Of a DNA stretch of 64,000 bases, positions 19,589 to 27,791 are shown in pieces. Location: assembly GCF_000758685.1 (NCBI RefSeq), contig NZ_CP009286.1:278501-342500 (forward strand). The letters are read 5' to 3'. The position numbers and the translations under genes were made by a program. The notes under the pieces were generated by a model. That model made no database searches and was not told where the DNA came from. It saw only the letters and a program-made list of their open reading frames with translations. Numbering within the stretch: the stretch's first letter is position 1; every line of letters starts with the position of its first letter. The DNA comes from Paenibacillus stellifer. Lineage in GTDB: Bacteria > Bacillota > Bacilli > Paenibacillales > Paenibacillaceae.

Positions 19589-20833
19589 TTATCCCGCCAG
19601 CTGCTTGCCGTCATATACGTACGTCTTCTCCTGGCCGTCGACGACGGTGCGCAGATGCACGCTCCGGCCCCAGAGCCGGTACACCATCGGCAGCGTGCGC
19701 TCCACGTATTTGCGGTCCAGCTCCAGGCCCTCGAAGCGGTTGTCGATCAAGAGCTCGCCCCGGCCGTGAAGGTCGTCGTCCTTGACCGTGAGGTAGGGGA
19801 AGCCGCCGTTGGTGCGGGAGCGGATCAGATTGTCCTTGATCTCATCGACATCCTTGGCCGTCACCCGGTAGACGCTGTCTTCCCGCTTGAAGACGAACAG
19901 ATCCATCTCCTCGGCCAGCTCCTTCGTCAAATAGTTGCGGATGAACGAGACATCCGACTCGATCTCCCGGATCTCGAACAGAGCGTCCTGGCCCTGCTTC
20001 TTCTCGATATGCCGCAGCATCATCAGGCCGAGATAATACGGATTGATGCTTCCCGGAGAGGGCTGAATGACGCCGGCGTTCATCTTGGCGAACTCCACGA
20101 TTTCCGAGTCGCTGAGTTCAAGCTCCCGGACGAGCTTCAGATGCCAGTAGCTCGCCCAGCCTTCGTTCATGATCTTCGTCTCCATCTGGGGCCAGAAGTA
20201 CAGCATTTCCGCCCGCAGCATGTACAGAATCTCCCGCTGCCACTCCTCCAGATACCGGCTGTTGCCGGCAATGTAGCCGATCACGTCCTTGATCCCGCCG
20301 TCGTTCTCACGAAATCCGTCGCTTGTGCCGAACCGGACGAAGGGGTCGACATGCTCCTGGATGGCGATTCCGGCATCCAGGAAGGCTTCGACCTCATCCG
20401 CGCCGTAATCATGGCTGAACGACTCAATCCGGTCGGCGAAGACAGCCATGCGGTCGACCATCTTGCGGTCGGTGCCGGCGAACATCGCGTTATTCTTGAA
20501 GAAATCGCTGTGGCCCAGCACATGGGCCACAATCAGCTTGTTCTGCAGCAGCGTGTTGCTGTCCAGCAGAAACGCATAGCAGGGGTCGGAGTTGATGACG
20601 AGCTCATAGATTTTGCTGAGGCCGTGATCGTATTCCATCTTCATGCGCTGGTAGGCTTTGCCGAAGCTCCAGTGCGCGAACCGGGTCGGCATGCCGTAGG
20701 CCCCGATGGAGTACAGCACCTCGGCCGGACATACCTGATAGCGCATCGGGAAGAAATCAAGCCCGCTTGCAAGCGCAAGCTCCGTCAGGCGGTCCGCCGC
20801 CTGCTCCAGCTGCTGTGCATCCTGTTCCAACAT
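19589..20833 (-). CDS. spoVR: Stage V sporulation protein R (SpoVR family)
   Basis: 414 aa, somewhat shorter than the Bacillus subtilis protein (about 468). Recognised by GLDFFPMRYQVCPAEVLY, YGMPTRFAHWSFGKAY, YELVINSDPCYAFLLDSNTLLQNKLIVAHVLGHSDFFKNN and FSHDYG. SpoVR is needed for normal spore cortex formation in Bacillus; its biochemistry is unresolved. AGGAGGG lies 10 bases before the ATG. It is last in the prkA-yhbH-spoVR group on this strand, 82 bp after yhbH. The same trio (yeaG-yeaH-ycgB) occurs in Enterobacteria, so the proteins probably act together. Confidence 0.95.
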   Translation of the reverse strand: MLEQDAQQLEQAADRLTELALASGLDFFPMRYQVCPAEVLYSIGAYGMPTRFAHWSFGKAYQRMKMEYDHGLSKIYELVINSDPCYAFLLDSNTLLQNKLIVAHVLGHSDFFKNNAMFAGTDRKMVDRMAVFADRIESFSHDYGADEVEAFLDAGIAIQEHVDPFVRFGTSDGFRENDGGIKDVIGYIAGNSRYLEEWQREILYMLRAEMLYFWPQMETKIMNEGWASYWHLKLVRELELSDSEIVEFAKMNAGVIQPSPGSINPYYLGLMMLRHIEKKQGQDALFEIREIESDVSFIRNYLTKELAEEMDLFVFKREDSVYRVTAKDVDEIKDNLIRSRTNGGFPYLTVKDDDLHGRGELLIDNRFEGLELDRKYVERTLPMVYRLWGRSVHLRTVVDGQEKTYVYDGKQLAG

Positions 20834-20915
20834 GATCGCCTGTCCCTCCTGACACGTACGTTTTGGTAAGCCTCAATACTCGGGTATGGTCAGCTTGTAT
20901 AGTCAGCTTAGATGG

Positions 20916-22292
20916 TCAGCTTGCCGCCACTTCGTCGCCGAAGAACGCCTTCAGCGTCTTGAAGACATCTTCCTTCTCCTTGAGCACCGATCGGACGAAT
21001 GACGGTGAATCGATGCCCGCCAGCGATTCCCACAGCCGCTTGCTTCCGTAAATATGCTGCCGGATCTCGCCGTAGCCGAGCATGTTGACCTTCTCCAGCA
21101 GTTCACCTGCCCGCTTCATGGTCACCGGATTGTCGCTGTCCAGATTGTCCCCGTCGGAGAAATGGAAGGCATAGGCGTTGAACTGGCCGGGTGGATAATC
21201 GCTTTCCAGAATGCTCAGGGCCAGATCGTAGACCGAGGAGCATTTCGTTCCGCCGCTTTCGCCTTTGCGGAAGAAGGATTCCTCGTCGACCTCCTTTGCC
21301 TCCGTACAGTGCGACAGGAAGCGAATCTGCACGTTCTCGTACTTGGTCCGCAGGAAGCGGACCATCCAGAAGAAGAAGCTCCGGGCCACATATTTCTCGA
21401 AGGTGCCCATGGAACCCGAGGTGTCCATCATCGCCAGCACAACGGCCGAGGATTGGGGCTTCTGGATATCCTCCCAGGTCTTGAAGCGGAGGTCGTCCCC
21501 GATAATAGGCCCGAGGACAGGGACGGATGCCGAGGCCTCCGGAGCAAAGGCGGAGGGGAAGGAGGGGACGCCGGCGGAAGCTGACCCAAGCCCGAGAGTG
21601 AGACCGAGGGCGGTCAAGTCGCCCTGGTATCCACTGCCACCCGGCGCGGCTCCGCCATCCTCCGCCGGCTCCCAGCCGCCGGAATCGGACCAGGCGGCCG
21701 CCCCGCCGCCGGACAGGCCGCCGCTCAGCGCCTGACGCTTGATCGCCTCGAACAGCGTGCGCTTTTTGTCGACATTCGACATCATGCCCTGCTTGCGGAC
21801 GTCATCGAACCGGACATCCTCCACGGTCATATCGGGCGCCGCCTTCGGCTTGAGCCTCGGCAGCTTCAAATCCTCAAATACGAGCTCGGCCAGCTCGTCG
21901 ATCGTCAGCTCGGCTTCGTAGTAGTCGACGCCGGGCTGGTCGCCGGCCTCGCCGGGACCCTTCCCCGGCCCTTGTCCCGGCGCGCCGGGATCGCCCTGGC
22001 CGGCTTTGCCGATGACATCGCCGACCTGTGTGCCGCCCTGCCCTTGCCCTACCTGGGGCTTGTCCCGCGTATTGAACCGGAACTTCGGCTCGTCCAGGCT
22101 GCGGATCGGAACCTTGATCACCTTATCGCCCTGGGGCATTATGATTGACTCTTCGCTTACGAGATCGGCAAGGTTATGCCGAATCGCTTCTTTTACCTTG
22201 CGCTTATGACGCTCCTGGTCGATTTCTCCCTTGCGGTGCAGCGACCAGTCGTCGCGCGCGATCACGAACAAGCGGTTGCTGCTGCTGTCCAT
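20916..22292 (-). CDS. yhbH: Sporulation protein YhbH (DUF444, vWA-type)
   Basis: 458 aa, partner of the PrkA kinase in sporulating Firmicutes. The ATG at 22292 follows GGGAGGTG at correct spacing; an upstream in-frame ATG (22316) precedes that site. The N-terminus RDDWSLHRKGEIDQERHKRKVKEAI is typical. A Gly/Pro/Gln-rich linker follows (GQGDPGAPGQGPGKGPG, about 80-110), then a second low-complexity Gly/Ala stretch, then a von Willebrand A-like domain with MIDAS motif DTSGSMG and later FSDGDNLDSDN. It is about 60 residues longer than the B. subtilis protein, the extra being the linkers. Middle gene of the conserved trio. Confidence 0.95.
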   Translation of the reverse strand: MDSSSNRLFVIARDDWSLHRKGEIDQERHKRKVKEAIRHNLADLVSEESIIMPQGDKVIKVPIRSLDEPKFRFNTRDKPQVGQGQGGTQVGDVIGKAGQGDPGAPGQGPGKGPGEAGDQPGVDYYEAELTIDELAELVFEDLKLPRLKPKAAPDMTVEDVRFDDVRKQGMMSNVDKKRTLFEAIKRQALSGGLSGGGAAAWSDSGGWEPAEDGGAAPGGSGYQGDLTALGLTLGLGSASAGVPSFPSAFAPEASASVPVLGPIIGDDLRFKTWEDIQKPQSSAVVLAMMDTSGSMGTFEKYVARSFFFWMVRFLRTKYENVQIRFLSHCTEAKEVDEESFFRKGESGGTKCSSVYDLALSILESDYPPGQFNAYAFHFSDGDNLDSDNPVTMKRAGELLEKVNMLGYGEIRQHIYGSKRLWESLAGIDSPSFVRSVLKEKEDVFKTLKAFFGDEVAAS

Positions 22293-22321
22293 GCCGCCCA
22301 CCTCCCGGATTATCATGTGAT

Positions 22322-22385
22322 GTTACCGATTCAGCAGACTGAATACGGACCGGGCTATACTGCCCGTTACCGATTCAGTAGACTT
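22322..22385. repeat. Short direct repeat duplicating the prkA stop region
   Basis: A 19-base sequence starting GTTACCGATTCAG occurs at 22322-22340 and again at 22366-22384, 44 bp apart, one mismatch. The second copy carries the prkA stop codon (reverse complement reads Ser-Leu-Leu-Asn-Arg-stop). The first copy lies in the yhbH-prkA gap. Looks like a small tandem duplication. Confidence 0.8.
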
Positions 22386-24268
22386 CCCACATACTTCATC
22401 AGCTCATTGGCGCAGGTCGCGCAGTACCCGTGGTGTTCAATCAGACGCTTCGAGACTTCGTTCATTCGCTTCACCTGGGTTTCGTCGGGGTTGAGGGTTG
22501 AGGTTGTGATTTTGATGACGTCCTTCAGGTCGGCGAACAGCTTCTTCTCGATGGCGTCCTTCAGCGGTTCGTGTGACGTATATTCGAACTGCCGTCCGCG
22601 GCGGGCGAACGACGAAATTTTGATCAGGATTTCCTCGCGGAAAGCCCGTTTCTGGTTCTCGGTGACACCGATCTGCTCCTCGATGGAGCGCATCAGCTTC
22701 TCGTCGGGATCACGCTCCTCGGAGGTGATCGGGTCCTTCATTTTATGGCCGCTGCAGTAGGCCTCGACATTGTCCAGATAGTTGTTGAGCATCGTGTGCG
22801 CCGACTCCTCGAATGAGTAGACGAATGCGCGCTGGACTTCGGTCTTGGCTTTATGGTCATACTCCTTGCGGGCCAGGGTAATGAGATTGAGCAGGCGCTC
22901 GCGCTCTTCTCTGGAGATGGACGGATGCTGGTCAAGCCCCTCCTTGAGCGAGCGGAGCACATCCAGCGCATTGATGCAGGACTTGCTGCCTTTGATAAGG
23001 GCGCTGGAGATCCGGTTGATGACATACCGGGGATCAACGCCGGACATGCCTTCGTCGGGATGCTCGCGCATGAGCTCGTCCACATCGGCTTTCTTGACGC
23101 CGTCGACTTCGACGCCGTCGTAGAGATACATTTTTTTGACCAGATCGATTCCGGGCTTCTTGGGTTCTTTGAGACGGGACATGACGGTAAAAACGGAGGC
23201 GGTCCAGAGCGCGCCTGGCGCCAAATGCACCTGGTTGTTCAGCCCGGAGGCGTCCACCAGCTTGCGGTAAATGCGTTCTTCCTGTCCGGCTTTGAGATTG
23301 TAGGGAATGCGCATGACGATCATGCGGGAGTGGAGGGCTTCGTTCTTCTTATTGGAGATGAATGCGCGGTATTCGGTTTCGTTCGTATGGGCGATGATCA
23401 GTTCGTCGGCGGAGATGAGCGCAAAGCGTCCCGCTTTAAAATTGCCTTCCTGCGTCAGGGAGAGCAAATTCCATAGAAATTTCTCGTCGCATTTCAGGAT
23501 TTCCTGAAATTCCATCAGGCCGCGATTGGCCTTATTAAGCTCCCCGTCGAACCTGTAGGCTCTGGGGTCCGATTCCGAACCGTAACGGGTAATGGTTGAA
23601 AAATCAATGCTGCCGGTCAGATCGGCGATATCCTGCGACTTCGGATCGGAGGGAGCGAAGGTCCCGATTCCCGTCCGGTCGCTCTCGGAGAACAGCACCC
23701 GGACAACGGGCATCTCCTCGATTCGTCCGCCGTATTCCTGCTCCAGCGTCATCCTGCAGACCGGGCAGAGGTCGCCTTCGATATGCACCCCGTATTCCTT
23801 GCGGAATTCCTCGCGAAGCTCGCGGGGGATCAGATGAAGCGGTTCCTCCTGCATCGGGCAGCCTTTAATGGCATACACCGCGCCTTCCGGCGTGCGGGTG
23901 AAGGATTCCAGACCGTTCTTCATCAGCGTGACGAGCGTTGACTTGCCGCCGCTCACCGGCCCCATGAGAAGCAGGAGGCGCTTGCGGACGTCAAGCCGCT
24001 GGGCTGAAGGCCGGAAGTATTCTTCCACAAGCAGCTGAATCGCGTCTTCGAGACCGAAGAGTGTTCCGCTGAAGAACGCATACTCTCTTCGTCCGTCTCC
24101 CAGCTCGGTGATACCTGCCGCCTCGATCATCCGGTAGACCAGTTCGTGCGATGTCCCGGCGATTCGCGGATTCTCTCTAACGAGCTGCAAGTAATCGAGA
24201 AAAGAGCCCTCCCAATTGAGGTCGTTCTCTTTGTCCCGATACGTTAACAATTTTTCCAAGAACGTCAT
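22367..24268 (-). CDS. prkA: PrkA AAA+ serine protein kinase/protease
   Basis: 633 aa, matching the B. subtilis protein (631). The ATG at 24268 follows GGGAGG at 9 bases; the longer frame to 24379 has no ribosome site. N-terminal YRDKENDLNWEGSFLDYLQLVRENP is typical. The AAA+ core has Walker A GPVSGGKSTLV, and a CPVC...CRM pair sits near IEGDLCPVC. C-terminal kinase-like region ends QIGVTENQKRAFREEILIKISSFARRGRQFEY. Associated with sporulation and stress; recent work on the family supports Lon-like protease activity. First gene of the trio with yhbH and spoVR. No sporulation sigma-factor promoter could be assigned with confidence upstream. Confidence 0.96.
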   Translation of the reverse strand: MTFLEKLLTYRDKENDLNWEGSFLDYLQLVRENPRIAGTSHELVYRMIEAAGITELGDGRREYAFFSGTLFGLEDAIQLLVEEYFRPSAQRLDVRKRLLLLMGPVSGGKSTLVTLMKNGLESFTRTPEGAVYAIKGCPMQEEPLHLIPRELREEFRKEYGVHIEGDLCPVCRMTLEQEYGGRIEEMPVVRVLFSESDRTGIGTFAPSDPKSQDIADLTGSIDFSTITRYGSESDPRAYRFDGELNKANRGLMEFQEILKCDEKFLWNLLSLTQEGNFKAGRFALISADELIIAHTNETEYRAFISNKKNEALHSRMIVMRIPYNLKAGQEERIYRKLVDASGLNNQVHLAPGALWTASVFTVMSRLKEPKKPGIDLVKKMYLYDGVEVDGVKKADVDELMREHPDEGMSGVDPRYVINRISSALIKGSKSCINALDVLRSLKEGLDQHPSISREERERLLNLITLARKEYDHKAKTEVQRAFVYSFEESAHTMLNNYLDNVEAYCSGHKMKDPITSEERDPDEKLMRSIEEQIGVTENQKRAFREEILIKISSFARRGRQFEYTSHEPLKDAIEKKLFADLKDVIKITTSTLNPDETQVKRMNEVSKRLIEHHGYCATCANELMKYVGSLLNR

Positions 24269-24724
24269 GCTTACCGCCTCCCTTTTTGTGAAAATGTCAT
24301 TCGTGAAAAGGTACAGGTGACAGATGCAGCGCCGTGCTATCGATAAGGCGCGTCCATGCCGACAGAGCAGTAGAGACATTGGTTCTTGCTATATGAAGTT
24401 GTCTATAAAGTGTAGCATAAACTCTATCATCTAGCGACAACAAAAAAGTAATACGATTAGCAATATTTACAGGCAAATGGCGCATTTCACAAAAAATTTA
24501 AATAATTTTAAGGTTTGATGTGATATAGAATAACAGAGATTTCTGATTATATGGAAAAAACACGGAGCCTTCCGCCTCGTTCACGAATCCGAAGTCAGAA
24601 TAATTGACATTTAGGGACGGAGTATGAGTTAGCTCATTTGTTCTTCTGGACCGGGATAATACAATGTTGCCATACCTCATGATATAACGTTTGGATAGCG
24701 ATAGCGGCGAAAGGAGGCGGGATC
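24269..24724. other. Divergent intergenic region between prkA and modD
   Basis: About 455 bp, A+T-rich in its middle (24400-24560). It must carry promoters for both genes. On the minus strand a GCTACACT element near 24405 resembles a sporulation sigma-E -10 box, but no -35 at the right distance was found. A single TATAACG near 24688 resembles half a ModE site. Neither is good enough to call. Confidence 0.5.
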
Positions 24725-25573
24725 ATGATATACATACCCGATGAGTCCATCGACAAGATGATCGGAGAGGATATTCCTTACCTGGATTTGACCACATGGG
24801 CTCTTGGCATCGGCGATTACAAAGGGAAGATTGAGTATTACTCCAGAGAAAAAGCGGTTCTATGCGGAACGGAGGAGGTGCTGCGCATCTTCGCCAAGCT
24901 GGGCGTTTCGCCGGTCTTCAGCCTTCCCTCGGGAACGGAAGTCGGACCGGGAGAGGTGTTCCTGTCGGCCGAAGGCACGGCGGGCGCGCTTCAGATGGCC
25001 TGGAAAGTGACGCAGAACCTGCTCGAATGCTGCTCGGGCATTGCGACGAAGACAAAGCGCGTTGTTGATAGCGTGAAGGCTGTTAACCCGGAAGTGTCGG
25101 TGGCTTCAACCCGCAAGAGCTTCCCTGGTACGAAGGCGCTGAGCGTGAAGGCCATTCTGTGCGGAGGCGCCTCGCCTCACCGGCTCGGGCTGTCGGAGAC
25201 CGTGCTCGTATTCAAAGAGCACGCGGCGTTCTGCGGCGGTCCGGAGGCGTTGCTGGACGTGATCCCCGGCATCAAGGCGAAGGCTCCGGAGAAGAAATTG
25301 GTCGTCGAGACCGATTCCGTGGAATACGCACTGGCCCTGTGCCGGGCGGGGGCGGACTGCCTGCAGTTCGACAAGCTGCCGCCGGAGGAGCTGCTTGCGG
25401 CCAGCGCCAGGCTCCGGGAGATTAACCCCGGAGTCGTGCTGCTGGCGGCGGGCGGCATCGACGAGCACAATGCGCCAAGCTATGCGGCCTCCGGCGTCGA
25501 TGTGCTGGTGACGACGGCGCTGTTCTTCGCGAAGCCGCTCGATATGAGCGTGCGTCTGCTGCCGGCCGAGTAG
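24725..25573 (+). CDS. modD: ModD-like pyrophosphorylase (NadC/quinolinate phosphoribosyltransferase fold)
   Basis: 282 aa, right length for the family. AAAGGAGGCGGGATC precedes the ATG. Nicotinate/quinolinate phosphoribosyltransferase fold: IGEDIPYLDLTTWALGIG at the start (ModD type rather than NadC), LLECCSGIATKTKRVVDSVK, STRKSFPGTKALSVKAILCGGASPHRLGLSETVLVFKEH and LLAAGGIDEHNAPSYAASGVDVLVT. ModD genes usually sit with molybdate transport or nitrogenase genes; the exact reaction is not settled. Here no modABC is adjacent, but the NifO-like and NifX-like genes are 10 kb upstream. A monocistronic transcript ending at the hairpin at 25703 is likely. Confidence 0.85.
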   Translation: MIYIPDESIDKMIGEDIPYLDLTTWALGIGDYKGKIEYYSREKAVLCGTEEVLRIFAKLGVSPVFSLPSGTEVGPGEVFLSAEGTAGALQMAWKVTQNLLECCSGIATKTKRVVDSVKAVNPEVSVASTRKSFPGTKALSVKAILCGGASPHRLGLSETVLVFKEHAAFCGGPEALLDVIPGIKAKAPEKKLVVETDSVEYALALCRAGADCLQFDKLPPEELLAASARLREINPGVVLLAAGGIDEHNAPSYAASGVDVLVTTALFFAKPLDMSVRLLPAE

Positions 25574-25702
25574 GGCCTTAGACGTTACCCGGCACCCACG
25601 GATTTCACAGCCGGGCGGACCGGCCGAGCCTGATGGGGGCTATGGCCTGAACTACACATCATCAAGGGTGCAGCCCTTAATACATAGGGCGATATGACAA
25701 GG

Positions 25703-25735
25703 AGAGCGTTAGGGGAGACCTTAGCGCTCTTTTTT
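25703..25735 (+). terminator. Intrinsic terminator after modD
   Basis: GAGAGCGTTAGG pairs with CCTTAGCGCTC (one mismatch) around GGGAGA, followed by TTTTTT. It separates modD from the next promoter. Confidence 0.82.
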
Positions 25736-25792
25736 GTTGGGATGAAATTTGGAAGAAAGAGTGTACATGATTAAAATATGTAAAGGAAATTA

Positions 25793-25822
25793 TTGACAAC
25801 CTGAAACCCGGCATAATATAAT
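25793..25822 (+). promoter_or_regulatory. Near-consensus sigma-A promoter of the citrate synthase operon
   Basis: TTGACA at 25793-25798, 18-bp spacer, TATAAT at 25817-25822, about 45 bp ahead of the first start codon. Both hexamers are perfect, so strong or activator-independent expression is expected. No repressor palindrome was seen overlapping it. Confidence 0.8.
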
Positions 25823-25866
25823 CCGAAACGAGTCTGCAGACTTATTATTAATTATAAAAAGGGCGA

Positions 25867-27060
25867 GTGGGAGTGGTAGAGGTGCAGAGAGGAATGTTAG
25901 TTGCCGAGGGTTTGGAGGGAGTCGCCGCTTTTGAAACGGGATTATCCTGTATCGACGGTGACGAAGGCCGGATTATGTACCGGGAATATCCGGCGGAGGA
26001 ACTACAGCATAACCGGAATTTTGAAGAAGTAGCCTACTTGCTCTGGTACGGTAAATGGCCCGCTGCCGATAAGCTGGAGGAGTTCCAGCGCATTCTCGCG
26101 GCGCGCCGTTTTCTTCCCCGGCATGTCAAGCTGACACTGGATCAGCTTCCGGAGGAGGTCGACATGATGAGTGTGCTGCAGACCGCCGTCTCTGCGCTGA
26201 AGGATTGCGAGAGCGTCTGGCCTCCGTCATGGGAGCAGGCCTCCGGCATTGTCTCCAAAATCCCGGCCATCATTGCCTACCGCAGAGCCCGGCTGGAGGG
26301 CCGGGAAGCTGTTGAGCCAAGGCTGGACTTGAACCATACTGCCAATTACCTCTACATGTTATTCGGAAAAGAACCGTCAGACAGTCAGCGGCAGATGCTT
26401 GAGACCTATCTGGTGCTGACCCAGGAGCTGGGCTCCAACCCGTCTACCTTCACTGCCCGGGTAGTCGCATCGACCCGGTCCGATCTGATCTCCTCTACTT
26501 CGGCGGCTATCGGAGCCTTGAAGGGGACGCTGCATGGCGGCGCACCCGCCGAGGTTCTGGAAATGCTCCGCGAGATCGGATGCCCCGAGCGTGCGGAGGG
26601 ATGGATTCGCGAGGCGCTGGAATGCGACCGCCGCATCATGGGCTTCGGCCACCGGATCTTCAAGAACCGCGATCCCCGTTCGGATATGCTGAAGGCGCTG
26701 GCTCTCCGCCATGCGCCGGAGCATCCGCTGCTGAAGCTGGCTGTGTCGGTGGAAGAGACGGCGCATCGCCTTCTGGAGGAGTATAAGCCAGGCCGGCAGC
26801 TTGTCACCAATGTCGATTATTACGCTTCCGTGGTGCTTCATATCGTCGGGCTTGACGAATCGTTGTTTACTCCGTCCTTTGCCGTCAGCCGCTGCGTCGG
26901 CTGGTGCGCCCACATTATGGAGCAGGCAGTGCACAATCGGCTTATTTATCCGCAAGCCATCTACAGGAGCGAGACCCAGAAGCGAAGACCGGATACGTGG
27001 TTTGGTCATGCGCTTGCCGGACGCGCTGGCGAGGTCCTTGCGCCGGAGGTGGTGTTATGA
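25867..27060 (+). CDS. Citrate synthase-family enzyme (second-type paralogue) heading a biosynthetic-looking operon
   Basis: 397 aa. Condenses acetyl-CoA (or another acyl-CoA) with oxaloacetate or a related 2-oxoacid. The catalytic set is intact: His in GTLHGGAPAEVLEML, His in MGFGHRIFKNRDPRSDML, and Asp in TNVDYYASVVLHIVGL; also LFTPSFAVSRCVGWCAHIMEQ. The LHGGAPAE stretch, rather than LHGGANE, and the operon suggest a specialised paralogue rather than the housekeeping CitZ, which normally sits with icd and mdh. The start is uncertain among GTG codons at 25867, 25873 and 25882 and ATG at 25894. Its stop overlaps the next gene's ATG (ATGA), indicating coupling to a YrdC-like protein and an MFS transporter. 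Could be a methylcitrate synthase, but no prpB or prpD is present. Confidence 0.85.
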   Translation: MGVVEVQRGMLVAEGLEGVAAFETGLSCIDGDEGRIMYREYPAEELQHNRNFEEVAYLLWYGKWPAADKLEEFQRILAARRFLPRHVKLTLDQLPEEVDMMSVLQTAVSALKDCESVWPPSWEQASGIVSKIPAIIAYRRARLEGREAVEPRLDLNHTANYLYMLFGKEPSDSQRQMLETYLVLTQELGSNPSTFTARVVASTRSDLISSTSAAIGALKGTLHGGAPAEVLEMLREIGCPERAEGWIREALECDRRIMGFGHRIFKNRDPRSDMLKALALRHAPEHPLLKLAVSVEETAHRLLEEYKPGRQLVTNVDYYASVVLHIVGLDESLFTPSFAVSRCVGWCAHIMEQAVHNRLIYPQAIYRSETQKRRPDTWFGHALAGRAGEVLAPEVVL

Positions 27061-27791
27061 TGCAGGAGCAACTCCTTCCCGTAAGCGGGCAGTCCATTGA
27101 GCAGGCAGTATCGGTGCTTAAGGCGGGCGGCCTGGTGATCGGCCCGTCCCGGTCCAACTACAATATTATGTGTGATCCCAGAAATGAACAGGCCGTCGAG
27201 CGCGTATTCGAGGTGAAGAAGCGGACCAAGTTTGGCCCGCTGACTGTGTCGATCGCCTCACTTGAGGGTCTTGATGATCTGGTAACCCTGCCTGACACGC
27301 TCGACCCAGGCGTCCTGCAGGAAGTGTGGCCGAGCGAGCTCACTCTGATCTTCTTCAAAAACTATCCGTTCCCTGAACGGCTTACCTGCGGCGCGCCAAC
27401 CGTGGGATTGACCTGGCAGGGCGAGTCCGCAATGCAGACGCTGACCGCGGCCTATGGTCATCCGATTGCCGTAACGTCAGCCAATCTGTCGGGCATGGGC
27501 ACAGGCCTGGTTGACCTGGAGCAGGCGCTGGCGCATATGAGGGGCAAAGTCGACCTCATTCTGCAGGGTCCACCCGCCAGTCCCGATAAGGCGCCGGGAA
27601 AAGAGATTGAAGGCAATACGATCATCGATTTGTCGTTTCAGCCGCCGGTGCTTGTGCGGCAGGGGCTGGTTCCGCTGGAACGGGTCCGCGGCCGGTTCCC
27701 TGGTCTGATCGAAGATCCGTCCGTGTACCCGGAGCTGCTTCGGGCGCGCAACGCCGCCTCCAGCTCCCGGGGAGAAGGCACCCATGAGTAA
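27057..27791 (+). CDS. Sua5/YciO/YrdC-family protein, divergent
   Basis: 244 aa. ATG at 27057 overlaps the upstream stop as ATGA, with GGAGG seven bases before. The family binds ATP and makes carbamoyl- or threonylcarbamoyl-adenylate (TsaC, HypF, TobZ). Here the usual P-T-E/D-T-x-Y-G-L entry motif is replaced by GPSRSNYNIMC, while KKRTKFGPLTVSI (the K-x-R-like site) and AVTSANLSG (the SxN motif) are kept. It is therefore unlikely to be the general tRNA t6A enzyme. Its coupling to a citrate synthase and transporter suggests a pathway-specific activation or carbamoylation step. That role is inference. The C-terminus overlaps the MFS gene by 8 bp. Confidence 0.83.
   Translation: MMQEQLLPVSGQSIEQAVSVLKAGGLVIGPSRSNYNIMCDPRNEQAVERVFEVKKRTKFGPLTVSIASLEGLDDLVTLPDTLDPGVLQEVWPSELTLIFFKNYPFPERLTCGAPTVGLTWQGESAMQTLTAAYGHPIAVTSANLSGMGTGLVDLEQALAHMRGKVDLILQGPPASPDKAPGKEIEGNTIIDLSFQPPVLVRQGLVPLERVRGRFPGLIEDPSVYPELLRARNAASSSRGEGTHE

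Noticed and set aside
24650..24724. ModE box upstream of modD
   Set aside because: Only one TATAACG half-site is seen, with no mirror half at the proper distance.
25867..27060. Methylcitrate cycle operon
   Set aside because: A 2-methylcitrate synthase would normally sit with prpB/prpD; neither is present.
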